Of a stretch of 64,000 nucleotides of DNA, positions 1 through 7,552 are shown piece after piece. The translations under genes were made by a program, and so were the position numbers. Source of the DNA: Bacillota bacterium (GTDB taxonomy: Bacteria > Bacillota > Sulfobacillia > Sulfobacillales > Sulfobacillaceae); contig JAIMBD010000011.1 of assembly GCA_023511625.1 (NCBI GenBank), forward strand, positions 28,177 to 92,176, written 5' to 3'. The notes under the pieces are model-generated. The model had not been told where the DNA came from. It was given only the letters and a program-made list of their open reading frames with translations, and did no database searches. How positions within the stretch are numbered: position 1 is the stretch's first letter; every line of letters begins with the position of its first letter.

Positions 1-62
1 ACCCCGATTTCCGGATCGGTGACCTCTCGCAAGACGTTTTCCACCGCTTCTCGGGTCACCAT
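1..62 (-). CDS. DUF59/MIP18-type protein, N-terminal fragment cut by window edge
   Basis: Only the first 20 codons are present; the gene runs leftward out of the window. The ATG at 62-60 follows an AAAGGGGG ribosome site about ten bases upstream. The peptide EAVENVLREVTDPEIG matches the start of the DUF59 fold, which opens Mrp/ApbC iron-sulfur carrier ATPases and also forms SufT/PaaD-type proteins. Family knowledge points to Fe-S cluster assembly or carriage, but the part that would tell these apart is missing. The leader between this start and a candidate promoter at 162-167 contains an inverted repeat (TTGCCCG at 101-107 with CGGGCAA at 130-136). Confidence 0.6.
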   Translation of the reverse strand, partial: MVTREAVENVLREVTDPEIG

Positions 63-161
63 CAAAGTTGTGCCCCCTTTCTTCGCGAAACCCCGCAGCC
101 TTGCCCGCTCGCCAGCCCCACGAGGTGAACGGGCAAGACCGACCTGCGGCCGGTCTCTCTC

Positions 162-167
162 AGTATA
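162..167 (-). promoter_or_regulatory. Candidate -10 element for the leftward DUF59 gene
   Basis: Reads TATACT on the minus strand, about 100 bases upstream of the leftward start codon. No convincing -35 hexamer is seen at the expected distance, so this is only a candidate. The stretch 63-294 holds no other gene that I can support. Confidence 0.3.
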
Positions 168-294
168 CCGCGTTTCGAGGCCGCTTGCGCGCCCGAGCCC
201 TCGCGGCCATGGTGGTGCCGGCGGATTAAAGGCCGGGTTGGCGGGGTAGCCTAGCCATGAATACCCGGAACGCGGGGGAGGAGACGACGCGGCG

Positions 295-654
295 GTGGCA
301 CTCGTGCGGTTGATGTGGTGGAGCTGGCGGTGGCAGCGGGCGCGGCACGTTGCGATGCGGCAAAAGGCCCGGCGGCGCACGTTGGCGCTGCTCCTCGGGG
401 CGGCCGGCCTGTTGGGGGAAGCCCCGGAGGACGTGGCCCGGGTGCATGCGCTCTGGCTTGGCGCCGGGCTTGCTGCTCGCAGCGCCTTGCGTTCCCGGAG
501 TCCTCGTCCGGGCCCAGAGGGAGTCCGCGCCCTCCGCTGGCTTAAGGTGCTGGGAGAAGGGCAGGCCGTGCCGGTGGCCACGGCCCTTTTGGCCTGGCGG
601 GCGATTGCGCAAGGGGCCGTGCCCTCGCGCCGGGCTCGTCCGAAGCAGGCGTGA
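295..654 (+). CDS. Small hypothetical protein, Arg/Ala-rich, translationally coupled to the next gene
   Basis: 119 residues from a GTG start with GGGGGAGGAG about ten bases upstream. The stop overlaps the GTG of the beta-propeller gene in a GTGA arrangement, which suggests translational coupling. It is rich in Arg, Ala, Leu and Trp, with a moderately hydrophobic stretch near residues 30-45 and no recognised domain. Third codon positions are GC-rich, as in its neighbours. I do not recognise the family. Its coupling to an exported electron-transfer protein could mean an assembly or anchoring role, but that is inference. It could also be a chance reading frame in GC-rich DNA. Confidence 0.45.
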   Translation: MALVRLMWWSWRWQRARHVAMRQKARRRTLALLLGAAGLLGEAPEDVARVHALWLGAGLAARSALRSRSPRPGPEGVRALRWLKVLGEGQAVPVATALLAWRAIAQGAVPSRRARPKQA

Positions 655-2351
655 GGGCTTTGAGGGGGCGGACCGCCCGCTTGGGGGGATGGGGACTGGC
701 GGCGGCGGTCGGCGCTTTGGCGTTTTGGGCCGGGCGGTGGGGGCCGCCGGTTCCCTCCAACCCCCGATGGGGACCGGCCCGCTTCGTGGCCTACGCCGCG
801 ACGGCTCGGCACGAGGCGGTGTTTCCGGCAGCTGGGCAGGCGCCGGTTTCGTGGACGTTCGATGCGCCGGGGGCCTTGCAGCAAGCGTCGGTGGCCCACG
901 GTGTCCTCTATGTCGGCGGAGACGGGGGAACGACGGCCTCGGACCAGGTCTATGCGCTCGATGCCCGCACCGGTCAGCTGCTCTGGCATCGGCCGCTCGG
1001 CAACCTGGTGATGACCACGCCGGTGGTGGCAGAGGGGATGGTATTCGTCGGCACCGGTAATCAAGCCTTCAGTCCAGCCGAGGCGCGCCGGGAGGCGCAT
1101 CTTCGGACGACAGGCGTGGTACGAGGCACCGGGCCCAGCGCCTGGGTGGCGCTGGACGCCAACACCGGCGCCGTGGTCTGGACGCATCCCACGCGCGGGG
1201 AGGACATGCCCTCGCCGGTGTACCACGATGGCGTTCTGTACGGCGTCAATGGCAGCGGGGACGTCATCGCCTTGTGGGCGGCCACCGGGACGGTGCTGTG
1301 GCGCTTGCGGATTCCCTCCTACGTCAGCATGTCGTCTCCCGCCCTCGCCGGGCACCTCCTGGTGTTTGCCGGAGCCCATCCTTATCGGCTGTACGCCGTC
1401 GACCTCGACACCCGGCGGCTCGCGTGGAGTCGCCGGCTTCCGGGAACCTTTGCCGGAGCCGACGACTGCTCGGTGGCTGTGGGCGGCGGCCGCGTCTTCC
1501 TCGAGGCCACCGCCGGCACTGCGCGCCACCCGGTCTCCACGGTTTTTGCCTTTAATCTGGCAGGGCGTCGGTTGTGGCGGCGGGCACTCGGCACGGGGAC
1601 CTTGGTGCGCGATATCGAAGTCGGGGCACCGACGGTGGTTGGAGGACGGGTCTTCCTGGGCAGCCCCATCACGCGGCACATCTACGCCCTGAATGCCGCC
1701 ACGGGACAGGTCGAGTGGACGTTTGCGGCGGCGGGACCGGTTTCGGCCTCGCCGGCGGTGGTGGGCCATCGGCTGTACGTGGGCGACGGCACTGGCTTGC
1801 TTTACGCCCTCGACGCCGACAACGGCCGGCTTGAGGACACGCTCGACGTGGGCCAGCGGATGGCCGCCGACTACCCCTTGGTGGTGGGCCGTACCCTGTA
1901 CCAGCCCACGGAAGGGGGGCAGATGTGGTCGATCGCCCTGACGGCTTCCGGAGGCTTTGTCCATCCGGCCCTCTCGCTGCCGGTGCCGAAAGGCCCCTTG
2001 GGGGCCGAAGTAGTCGCGGGGGCCCGAGTCTTTGCCGATTCCACGTGGTCTCCCCAACACCTATCCTGCGCGAGCTGCCACCAAGCCGGGGGGCTGGCCC
2101 GGGGATTTCGCGACGGCCGGCTGGTGCCTGCTCTGGTGGGGGCAGCGGCCCGCTACCCGGAAAAGACCCCCCAAGGCCTGCGCACGCTCGACGATCAGAT
2201 CCGGGACTGCCTTTCGGCCATGGGGGTCCATGGAGTCCGAGACGACGACCCCCGCATGAAGGCCTTGAACTTTTATTTGCACTGGTTGGCCAGCGGGTTT
2301 CCGGAGCGGCCGGGCACTGTGCGCGCGGCCACCAGCAACGGGGGATGTTGA
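651..2351 (+). CDS. PQQ-like beta-propeller protein with C-terminal SoxA/TsdA-type cytochrome c domain
   Basis: 566 residues. An N-terminal membrane anchor or signal segment (about residues 10-28) is followed by repeated beta-propeller blades of the PQQ/quinoprotein kind (motifs such as VYALDARTGQLLWHR and IYALNAATGQVEW) up to about residue 430. The C-terminal 100 residues carry a heme c site C473-A-S-C-H477. They also carry the pattern TLDDQIRDC followed by a C-terminal YLHWLASG, which is typical of SoxA and thiosulfate dehydrogenase TsdA cytochromes. The likely role is an extracytoplasmic oxidoreductase passing electrons to the small cytochrome encoded next. Whether PQQ is bound is unknown, because some such propellers are cofactor-free. 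The substrate is not evident; a sulfur compound is an inference from the TsdA-like heme domain only. Translation is coupled to the gene upstream. Confidence 0.75.
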   Translation: MRALRGRTARLGGWGLAAAVGALAFWAGRWGPPVPSNPRWGPARFVAYAATARHEAVFPAAGQAPVSWTFDAPGALQQASVAHGVLYVGGDGGTTASDQVYALDARTGQLLWHRPLGNLVMTTPVVAEGMVFVGTGNQAFSPAEARREAHLRTTGVVRGTGPSAWVALDANTGAVVWTHPTRGEDMPSPVYHDGVLYGVNGSGDVIALWAATGTVLWRLRIPSYVSMSSPALAGHLLVFAGAHPYRLYAVDLDTRRLAWSRRLPGTFAGADDCSVAVGGGRVFLEATAGTARHPVSTVFAFNLAGRRLWRRALGTGTLVRDIEVGAPTVVGGRVFLGSPITRHIYALNAATGQVEWTFAAAGPVSASPAVVGHRLYVGDGTGLLYALDADNGRLEDTLDVGQRMAADYPLVVGRTLYQPTEGGQMWSIALTASGGFVHPALSLPVPKGPLGAEVVAGARVFADSTWSPQHLSCASCHQAGGLARGFRDGRLVPALVGAAARYPEKTPQGLRTLDDQIRDCLSAMGVHGVRDDDPRMKALNFYLHWLASGFPERPGTVRAATSNGGC

Positions 2352-2353
2352 GC

Positions 2354-2701
2354 ATGCGGCGCGTGTGGTGGCTTGCCCTGGTGGCGGGGATGGGGTGGGC
2401 AGCAGGGCGGGCTTGGCCCGAGAGCCCTGCCTTGCCCCCAGCAGTGGCCCGCGGGGCTGCCCTGTATCAGCGGGACTGTGCCGCCTGCCACGGAGTGGCC
2501 GGCAGCGGAGCGCCGGGAGCCCCGGCCCTGGACGGGCCGCGCCTGGCTCGCGACTATCCCTCGCGCCAGGCCTTGGCCCGGTTTATTGCCGAGAACATGC
2601 CGGCCAGCGCCCCAGGCACGCTCTCTCCGACCATGGCCGAGGACCTGGCTCGATACCTGCGCCGGCTCAACCCGGCCCAGGGGGCGCCCTCCCAACTCTA
2701 G
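2354..2701 (+). CDS. Small monoheme cytochrome c
   Basis: 115 residues. The start is ATG 2354, two bases after the preceding stop (a TTG six bases upstream is an alternative). The N-terminal signal peptide (MRRVWWLALVAGMGWAAG) indicates export. A single heme site C-A-A-C-H lies near residue 43 and a distal Met occurs in ENMPASAP, giving a class I cytochrome c with probable His/Met ligation. Close linkage to the propeller-cytochrome protein suggests it is the electron acceptor, handing electrons onward. The terminal oxidase found in this window is of the quinol type, so this cytochrome must feed something else or an oxidase elsewhere. Confidence 0.8.
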   Translation: MRRVWWLALVAGMGWAAGRAWPESPALPPAVARGAALYQRDCAACHGVAGSGAPGAPALDGPRLARDYPSRQALARFIAENMPASAPGTLSPTMAEDLARYLRRLNPAQGAPSQL

Positions 2702-2730
2702 CCCTGGGCCCGGGGACGCCATCCTTCGCG

Positions 2731-2759
2731 TTGAAGTCCGATCGCGAAGATTGTACAAT
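2731..2759 (+). promoter_or_regulatory. Sigma-A-type promoter for the GNAT gene at 2787
   Basis: TTGAAG, 17-base spacer, TACAAT. The -10 box is a 5/6 match and the spacer is ideal. The start codon lies about 28 bases downstream. Confidence 0.75.
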
Positions 2760-2786
2760 GGGGCCATGGTGTAAAAGGGAGGGCCG

Positions 2787-3662
2787 TTGTTGTTGCGCTA
2801 CGCCCGTGCCTCTTCTGAGGATCAGCCGCGGATCCTGCAATTCCTTAATCAATTTCCCGGCGACTACCTGGTGCACCGGCTGCCGAGCTACCTCGAGCTG
2901 CAGCCGGGCGGCGTCTATTTGGCCTGGGACGGGGACGAACTTGTGGGCATGGCCGTGATCCACCTGCCGCGTCCCCACGAGGCGTACCTCGGCGGCATGC
3001 GCGTGGCGCCAGCCCGGCAGGGACAAGGCATCGGCACCGAATTCACCCGGTTTCAGTTGGCGGAAGCCGAACGGTTGGGCGCGTGGGTGGTTCGCGCCTT
3101 GGTGCAGGAGGGGAACGCCGTCTCTCCCCACATCCTCCAAGACAAGCTGGGGTTCCGACCGAGCATCCATTGGCACGTGGGACGGTATCCCGGCATCCAG
3201 CGCCTGGCGGAATTTACGCCGGAGGCCGGTCCCGCCTGGGCGGTCGATTGGGATCGGTTGAACCGGTTTTGGGAACGGCGGCGCACTGATCTTTGGGCAG
3301 GGCGGGACTTGTGGATGCCCTATTCGTGGACGGCCCAGGATATTCGCCACCACTTGGAATTTGGGGGGGTCGCCATCGCGCCACAGGACGCCGACCAGGA
3401 AGTGCAGGCTTTGGCCCTGTTCCAGATCAAAAACCACGAGCACTTGAGCCTGCACTATTTCTACGGCGAGCGCCCGCACCTGGACCGCTTGGTAGGGTAT
3501 TTGGGCAGCGAGGCCCGGGCGTGGGGCGTGACCGAGCTCCGTTACGGGCTTCCGGAGCCCTCGAGCCGGCTCTTGGCCCAGTACTTCTCCGAGCCGCCGC
3601 AGGACGAGTGGCGTGGCGCGCTCTTTGAACGCGAGCTATCCCTGGCCAAGGTGCACCGCTGA
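2787..3662 (+). CDS. GNAT-family acetyltransferase with C-terminal extension
   Basis: About 291 residues. The start is one of three consecutive TTG codons (2787, 2790, 2793) behind the ribosome site AAAAGGGAGGG. The N-terminal half is a GNAT fold: the acetyl-CoA binding motif is in VAPARQGQGIGTEF and the beta-4/beta-5 region follows. The C-terminal 140 residues are of unknown function and may be a second, degenerate GNAT-like half. The family transfers acetyl groups from acetyl-CoA to amines; the substrate cannot be read from the sequence. It has its own promoter and is followed ten bases later by the glycosylation genes. Confidence 0.75.
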   Translation: MLLRYARASSEDQPRILQFLNQFPGDYLVHRLPSYLELQPGGVYLAWDGDELVGMAVIHLPRPHEAYLGGMRVAPARQGQGIGTEFTRFQLAEAERLGAWVVRALVQEGNAVSPHILQDKLGFRPSIHWHVGRYPGIQRLAEFTPEAGPAWAVDWDRLNRFWERRRTDLWAGRDLWMPYSWTAQDIRHHLEFGGVAIAPQDADQEVQALALFQIKNHEHLSLHYFYGERPHLDRLVGYLGSEARAWGVTELRYGLPEPSSRLLAQYFSEPPQDEWRGALFERELSLAKVHR

Positions 3663-3672
3663 ACGGCCGCCG

Positions 3673-4839
3673 ATGAGGGCCGTGCAGGCGGCGGTCAGGC
3701 GATGGTGGTCGCGCTGGGGTCCCGGGCGGTCGGCGGCGCGCCGCATCGTAACCGCATGGGCCTTGAGCCGCTTGGGGCTGGTGTTGGCAGGGTGGGTGGC
3801 GTTAGGCCGCTTGCCTTGGCAATATTACTCGCCGGCCTATAACCTCTCCCGTTGGCCATGGATCTTGATGTGGGTGCGTTGGGACGCGCTCTGGTATATC
3901 GCCATTGCCCAACACGGATACTGGCTTAGGGCCTTAGCCTTCTTCCCCTTCTATCCCTTGACCATTGCCGCCCTCCACTGGGCGACCGGATTAAGCTACC
4001 CTTGGGCAGCCGTGGCCATCGCCAACGCCTTTCTGTTGGCGGCGCTGTTTGCACTGTACGGCTTGGTGCGGGAAACCGTTTCTCGGACCTGCGCCGAACG
4101 AGCGGTGTGGAGCTTGCTCGCATACCCGACGGCATTTTTCGCCTCTGCCGCCTACACCGAGGGGCCGTTTTTGGGGCTGAGCCTTTTTTGCTTTTGGACG
4201 GCGCGCCGTGGCCAGTTGTGGTGGGCAGCGGTCTGGGCGGCCTTGGCGGCAATGACCCGCAACGAAGGCATTTTTACGGCCATCGCTTGGGCCTACGCCT
4301 ATTGGCGGCGCCACGGTTGGCGCTACCATCCAGAGGTTTGGTCCGGGCTCATCATCCCGGCAGGACTTTTGGCGTTCATGGGGTACCAGTGGACGGTGTT
4401 CCACGACCCTTTGGCCTTTATCGCCGCGCAGTCCTATTGGGGCCGCCACATTACCTGGCCTTGGGTGGGGCTCTGGCTGGCAATAAAAGGAATCGCTGCC
4501 GGCAATCCATTGCAACCGGGGACGGTTCTCAGTATGATGGATGTGGCTTCGGGCTTGGGCTCGATGGCCCTATGGGGGTATGCTTGGCGCCAACGCTTTC
4601 CTGGGGAGTGGCTCAGCTATTGGGGTATCCTGCTGGTGATCGACCTCGCGGCTCCTCAGGTCCACGGTGCCAGCCCGCTGCTCAGCTTGTCGCGGCTGGT
4701 CGTCATCCTGTTTCCGGCCTACGCGGCGCTCGGGCAACTGAGTCGGCGCGCCATTTGGCGGCGAGGGCTGGCGTGGACCTTGCCGGCGTTGCAGGCGACG
4801 CTGGTGGCGGTCTATGCGACTTGGCACTGGGTGGCGTAA
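3673..4839 (+). CDS. PIG-V/Gpi18-like membrane mannosyltransferase
   Basis: 388 residues with about ten hydrophobic segments. The start at ATG 3673 was chosen because the preceding gene ends at 3662, although the frame is open further upstream. The signature WDALWYIAIAQHGY with a following FFPFYPL is characteristic of the PIG-V/Gpi18 family of GT-C glycosyltransferases, which use polyprenyl-phosphate sugars outside the membrane. The next two genes encode a polyprenol-phosphate mannose synthase and a GtrA-type membrane protein. The likely job is therefore transfer of mannose to a cell-surface polymer, lipid or protein. The acceptor is not known. Confidence 0.7.
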   Translation: MRAVQAAVRRWWSRWGPGRSAARRIVTAWALSRLGLVLAGWVALGRLPWQYYSPAYNLSRWPWILMWVRWDALWYIAIAQHGYWLRALAFFPFYPLTIAALHWATGLSYPWAAVAIANAFLLAALFALYGLVRETVSRTCAERAVWSLLAYPTAFFASAAYTEGPFLGLSLFCFWTARRGQLWWAAVWAALAAMTRNEGIFTAIAWAYAYWRRHGWRYHPEVWSGLIIPAGLLAFMGYQWTVFHDPLAFIAAQSYWGRHITWPWVGLWLAIKGIAAGNPLQPGTVLSMMDVASGLGSMALWGYAWRQRFPGEWLSYWGILLVIDLAAPQVHGASPLLSLSRLVVILFPAYAALGQLSRRAIWRRGLAWTLPALQATLVAVYATWHWVA

Positions 4840-4865
4840 GGCGCAAGATAGGAGGCGCGGCGAAG

Positions 4866-5618
4866 ATGGAGGCGCTGGTGATCCTGCCGACGTACAACGA
4901 GGTGGGGAACCTCGGCCCGCTGTTGGAGGCCATCCTCGAGCAAGGGGAACGGTTCGACGTGCTGGTCATCGACGACGGTTCGCCCGATGGGACCGGCTTG
5001 TTGGCGGAGCACTATAAAGCCTTGAATCCGGGCCGCATCGAGGTGATCCATCGGCAAGGCAAGCTCGGGTTGGCGACGGCTTACCTTGCCGGTTTTCGTT
5101 ACGGGCTGGCCAAGGGCTATCGGTACCTGTTCGAGATGGACGCCGACTTCTCCCACCCGCCCCAGGATCTGCCGGTGCTGTTGGCCGCGCTGAAGGAGAC
5201 CGGCGCCGACGTGGTCATCGGCTCGCGTTACGTCGCGGGCGGGGGCATCCGTCGGTGGTCGTGGACGCGACGGTGGCTGTCGCGCGGCGGTTCGTGGCTG
5301 GCGGGAACGCTGTTGCACCTGCCTATCCGGGATCTTACCGGCGGTTTTAAGTGCTTTCGGCGCGAAGTGCTGGAGGCCATGGATTTGGACCAGATCCGGG
5401 CCACGGGGTACGGGTTCCAGATCGAGATGACCTATCGCGCCGTGGAGCTGGGCTTTCGGGTGGTGGAAGTTCCCATCTGGTTCGAGGAGCGCCGCGAAGG
5501 GACCAGCAAGATGTCGGCCGGCATCGTGGCCGAGGCCTTGTGGTTGGTGGCGCGGTTGCGGTGGGAGGAGGGCGCGCGGCTCAAGCGCGAGCCCAAGGGC
5601 GAACGTGTCCGTTCCTGA
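4866..5618 (+). CDS. Polyprenol-phosphate mannose synthase (Dpm1-like GT2)
   Basis: 250 residues. ATG 4866 follows AGGAGG. The GT2 start LVILPTYNEVGNLGPLLEAI and acidic motifs VIDDGSPDGTG and FEMDADFSHPP are those of dolichol/polyprenol phosphate mannosyltransferases. The C-terminal GYGFQIEM and WFEERREGTSKM patterns also fit the single-domain bacterial Dpm1 group. It has no multi-helix membrane domain of its own; that is probably supplied by the GtrA-type gene that overlaps its 3' end. The reaction is GDP-mannose plus polyprenyl phosphate giving polyprenyl-P-mannose at the inner membrane face. The exact sugar is inferred from the family. Confidence 0.85.
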   Translation: MEALVILPTYNEVGNLGPLLEAILEQGERFDVLVIDDGSPDGTGLLAEHYKALNPGRIEVIHRQGKLGLATAYLAGFRYGLAKGYRYLFEMDADFSHPPQDLPVLLAALKETGADVVIGSRYVAGGGIRRWSWTRRWLSRGGSWLAGTLLHLPIRDLTGGFKCFRREVLEAMDLDQIRATGYGFQIEMTYRAVELGFRVVEVPIWFEERREGTSKMSAGIVAEALWLVARLRWEEGARLKREPKGERVRS

Positions 5619-6042
5619 ATGGCTCTCGCGCCTTGTGCGCTTTGGGTTGGTGGGCCTCAGTGGCGTGGCGGTGAATTTTGCGGTCTTTCGTGCGGTTTTG
5701 GCGCTCGCCCCAACCTGGCCGACCGTGGCCAATGCGGTGGCCGTCGAGGTCTCCATCCTCACCAATTACTTGGCCAATGCCCGCTTTACCTTTGGGCGGG
5801 GCTACGACTGGGGTTCGCTCGGGCGGTACAACCTGGCGGCGCTGGGGGGATTTTTGGCCCAAGTGGCCGTGTTCTGGGTGCTGGTACGGCAGGGCTGGCC
5901 TAAGGACGGAGCCGATTTGGCGGCGATTCCCTGCGGGACGCTGTTGACCTTTGCGGCCTCTTGGGGCTGGGTGTTTCGGCCGAAGCAGGGGAGGGAGACG
6001 GGCGGTGGAGGCTCCCTGGGAGGCGCTGGAAGTCGCGGCTGA
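5605..6042 (+). CDS. GtrA-family membrane protein
   Basis: 145 residues from GTG 5605, overlapping the Dpm1-like gene by 14 bases. Four hydrophobic segments and the opening LVRFGLVGLSGVAVNFAVF match GtrA proteins, which help flip or anchor polyprenyl-linked sugars next to a GT2 enzyme. The motif ILTNYLANARFTF is also typical. The position directly behind a Dpm1-like enzyme fits a two-component mannose-lipid synthase. The 3' end overlaps the following exporter gene by 38 bases, so the Gly-rich tail after about residue 132 may be poorly conserved. Confidence 0.8.
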   Translation: MSVPEWLSRLVRFGLVGLSGVAVNFAVFRAVLALAPTWPTVANAVAVEVSILTNYLANARFTFGRGYDWGSLGRYNLAALGGFLAQVAVFWVLVRQGWPKDGADLAAIPCGTLLTFAASWGWVFRPKQGRETGGGGSLGGAGSRG

Positions 6043-6766
6043 AGCCGGTGCCCTCCTGATTCAATGCGGGGCCGAGGTGGAGCGGGCCGAGGAGACGGCG
6101 GTGCGGGTGGCGCGGGCTTACGGGTGGACGGCGGCGGAGGCGGTGGCCATGCCCACCGCGCTTTTCGTCTCGGCCCCGGGCGCTCCGGGGGCAGTCCGGC
6201 GCATTCGCCGCCGGGGGGTAAACCTCGCGGCCATGGCCGCCATCAACCAGCTATCTCGGGACCTCGAGATGGCGGTACCGGATTTGGCCAGCTTTCGCCA
6301 GGAGCTGCGGGCGGCTGCAGCGGCGCGGGCGGCTCCGCCATGGGTGACGGTGCTGGTCGCGGCGTGGATCACGGGCTGGATGAGCCAGCTTTTGGGCGGC
6401 AGCGGCGGGGACTTCCTTCCCGCGGCGGCGTCCGGGATGTTGGCTCAGGTCGCCTACGCGGAGGCGGCCCGGCGCGGCTTGTCGGCAGCCCTGGCCAACC
6501 TCTTGGCGGCCTCTTTGGCCACTGTGCCCCCGTTGGTGGCCGCGTCTGGCGGCGGGGGCGGCCACCCGGCCACCGAACTGGTGGCGGGGATCACGGTGCT
6601 GGTGCCAGGATTGGCGTTGACCACGGCGGTGCGCGACGCCATCGCCGGTGACCTTTTGGCTGCAGCGGGGCGCTTTCTGGAGGCGGTGTTGGTGGTGGCT
6701 GCCGTGGCGGCGGGGGTCAGCCTGGTGCTGGCTATCGGAGGGCATCTGGGGGGTCGATGGCCGTGA
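6005..6766 (+). CDS. Threonine/serine exporter ThrE, N-terminal half (DUF1212)
   Basis: 253 residues. GTG 6005 was chosen because GGGAGGGAGACGGG lies just upstream, even though the gene then overlaps gtrA. The opening block (AEAGALLIQCGAEVERAEET and AVAMPTALFVS) is the signature of the ThrE N-terminal domain. About five membrane segments follow from residue 110 (for instance WVTVLVAAWITGWMSQLLGG). Family knowledge: export of threonine and serine, driven by the proton gradient. The C-terminal partner domain is encoded separately by the next gene, overlapping by ten bases, so this is the split form of the transporter. Confidence 0.85.
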   Translation: MEAPWEALEVAAEAGALLIQCGAEVERAEETAVRVARAYGWTAAEAVAMPTALFVSAPGAPGAVRRIRRRGVNLAAMAAINQLSRDLEMAVPDLASFRQELRAAAAARAAPPWVTVLVAAWITGWMSQLLGGSGGDFLPAAASGMLAQVAYAEAARRGLSAALANLLAASLATVPPLVAASGGGGGHPATELVAGITVLVPGLALTTAVRDAIAGDLLAAAGRFLEAVLVVAAVAAGVSLVLAIGGHLGGRWP

Positions 6767-7194
6767 CGGCCGCAGTGGGAGGTGCGTTCCTCGCGGCGTG
6801 GGGCTTTGCCGTGTTGTACCAAGTGCCGTGGGTCAACACCTGGGTGGCTGGCTTGGTAGGGGCGATGGCCTGGTGGGTGGCGGCCACTCTAGGCGGGGAT
6901 GGCGGACAGGGACTCGGCAGCGATTTCGTCGGGGCCTTGACGGTGGGGGTGTTGGCCGAGCTGGCAGCGCGCTGGCGGCGCACTCCGGCCACCCTCTTCA
7001 TGGTGCCCGGCATCATCGCCTTCGTCCCGGGTCTCAAGGCGTATCAAGCGATGTTGGCCATCTTGCGGGGAGCCTACCTCAAGGGGCTGCAGATGGGCAT
7101 GGACGCCATGCTGGCGGCGGCCGCGCTGGGACTCGGACTGGCCGTAGCCACGGCCGTGGTGCGCCCGCTCCTTCGCAGCGGACGGCCGCGCTAG
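6757..7194 (+). CDS. Threonine/serine exporter, C-terminal half (ThrE_2)
   Basis: 145 residues, ATG 6757, overlapping the N-terminal-half gene. Four to five hydrophobic segments and the motif LFMVPGIIAFVPGLKAYQAM are typical of the ThrE_2 domain. It presumably assembles with the preceding protein into a complete exporter. Its TAG stop lies in the palindrome CTAG, shared with the stop of the convergent DUF2103 gene, so the two genes end on the same four bases. Confidence 0.85.
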   Translation: MAVTAAVGGAFLAAWGFAVLYQVPWVNTWVAGLVGAMAWWVAATLGGDGGQGLGSDFVGALTVGVLAELAARWRRTPATLFMVPGIIAFVPGLKAYQAMLAILRGAYLKGLQMGMDAMLAAAALGLGLAVATAVVRPLLRSGRPR

Positions 7195-7490
7195 CGCTCG
7201 GAACGGGCCGGCAGCCAGTGAGCTGCCTCCATTTGGCGCAACACCTCGTCGGGCGCCCGGCTGACCACGAAAATCTCCTGCGCTGCCCCGCTGGATCGGC
7301 CGATGAGCTTCAATCCGGATGCGGTCCGATACTGGTACGAAAAGCCGATCTTGCCGCCCCACTTGGGCCGGATCACGCCGGGGATGATGGCATCCACGGC
7401 TTCTAACGACGCCAAAAACGCCAGCCCCTCCTCCAGTTCCTTCAGCACGTGGTGCTGGCGCTTGACTTTGGCTTGTCGATACTTCGCCAT
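7191..7490 (-). CDS. DUF2103-like small protein
   Basis: 99 residues from ATG 7490, which has GGGGG five bases upstream; another ATG at 7505 has no ribosome site. The sequence KRQHHVLKELEEGLAFLASL, then IIPGVIRPKW and GLKLIGRSSGAAQEIFVV, resembles proteins annotated DUF2103, which I recall from cyanobacteria and some Bacillota. The function is unknown. It lies 62 bases downstream of minC on the same strand and may be co-transcribed with it. The assignment rests on remembered family patterns and should be confirmed by a profile search. Confidence 0.6.
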   Translation of the reverse strand: MAKYRQAKVKRQHHVLKELEEGLAFLASLEAVDAIIPGVIRPKWGGKIGFSYQYRTASGLKLIGRSSGAAQEIFVVSRAPDEVLRQMEAAHWLPARSER

Positions 7491-7552
7491 CGTGGCCCCC
7501 GCCATTTATTGTATGACGTCGAGGGCCAGGGCGTAAAGGTTGGGGCCGAGGC

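Noticed and set aside
19..249. Plus-strand frame near the left edge
   Set aside because: No ribosome site, composition unlike real genes, and it overlaps the leftward DUF59 gene start.
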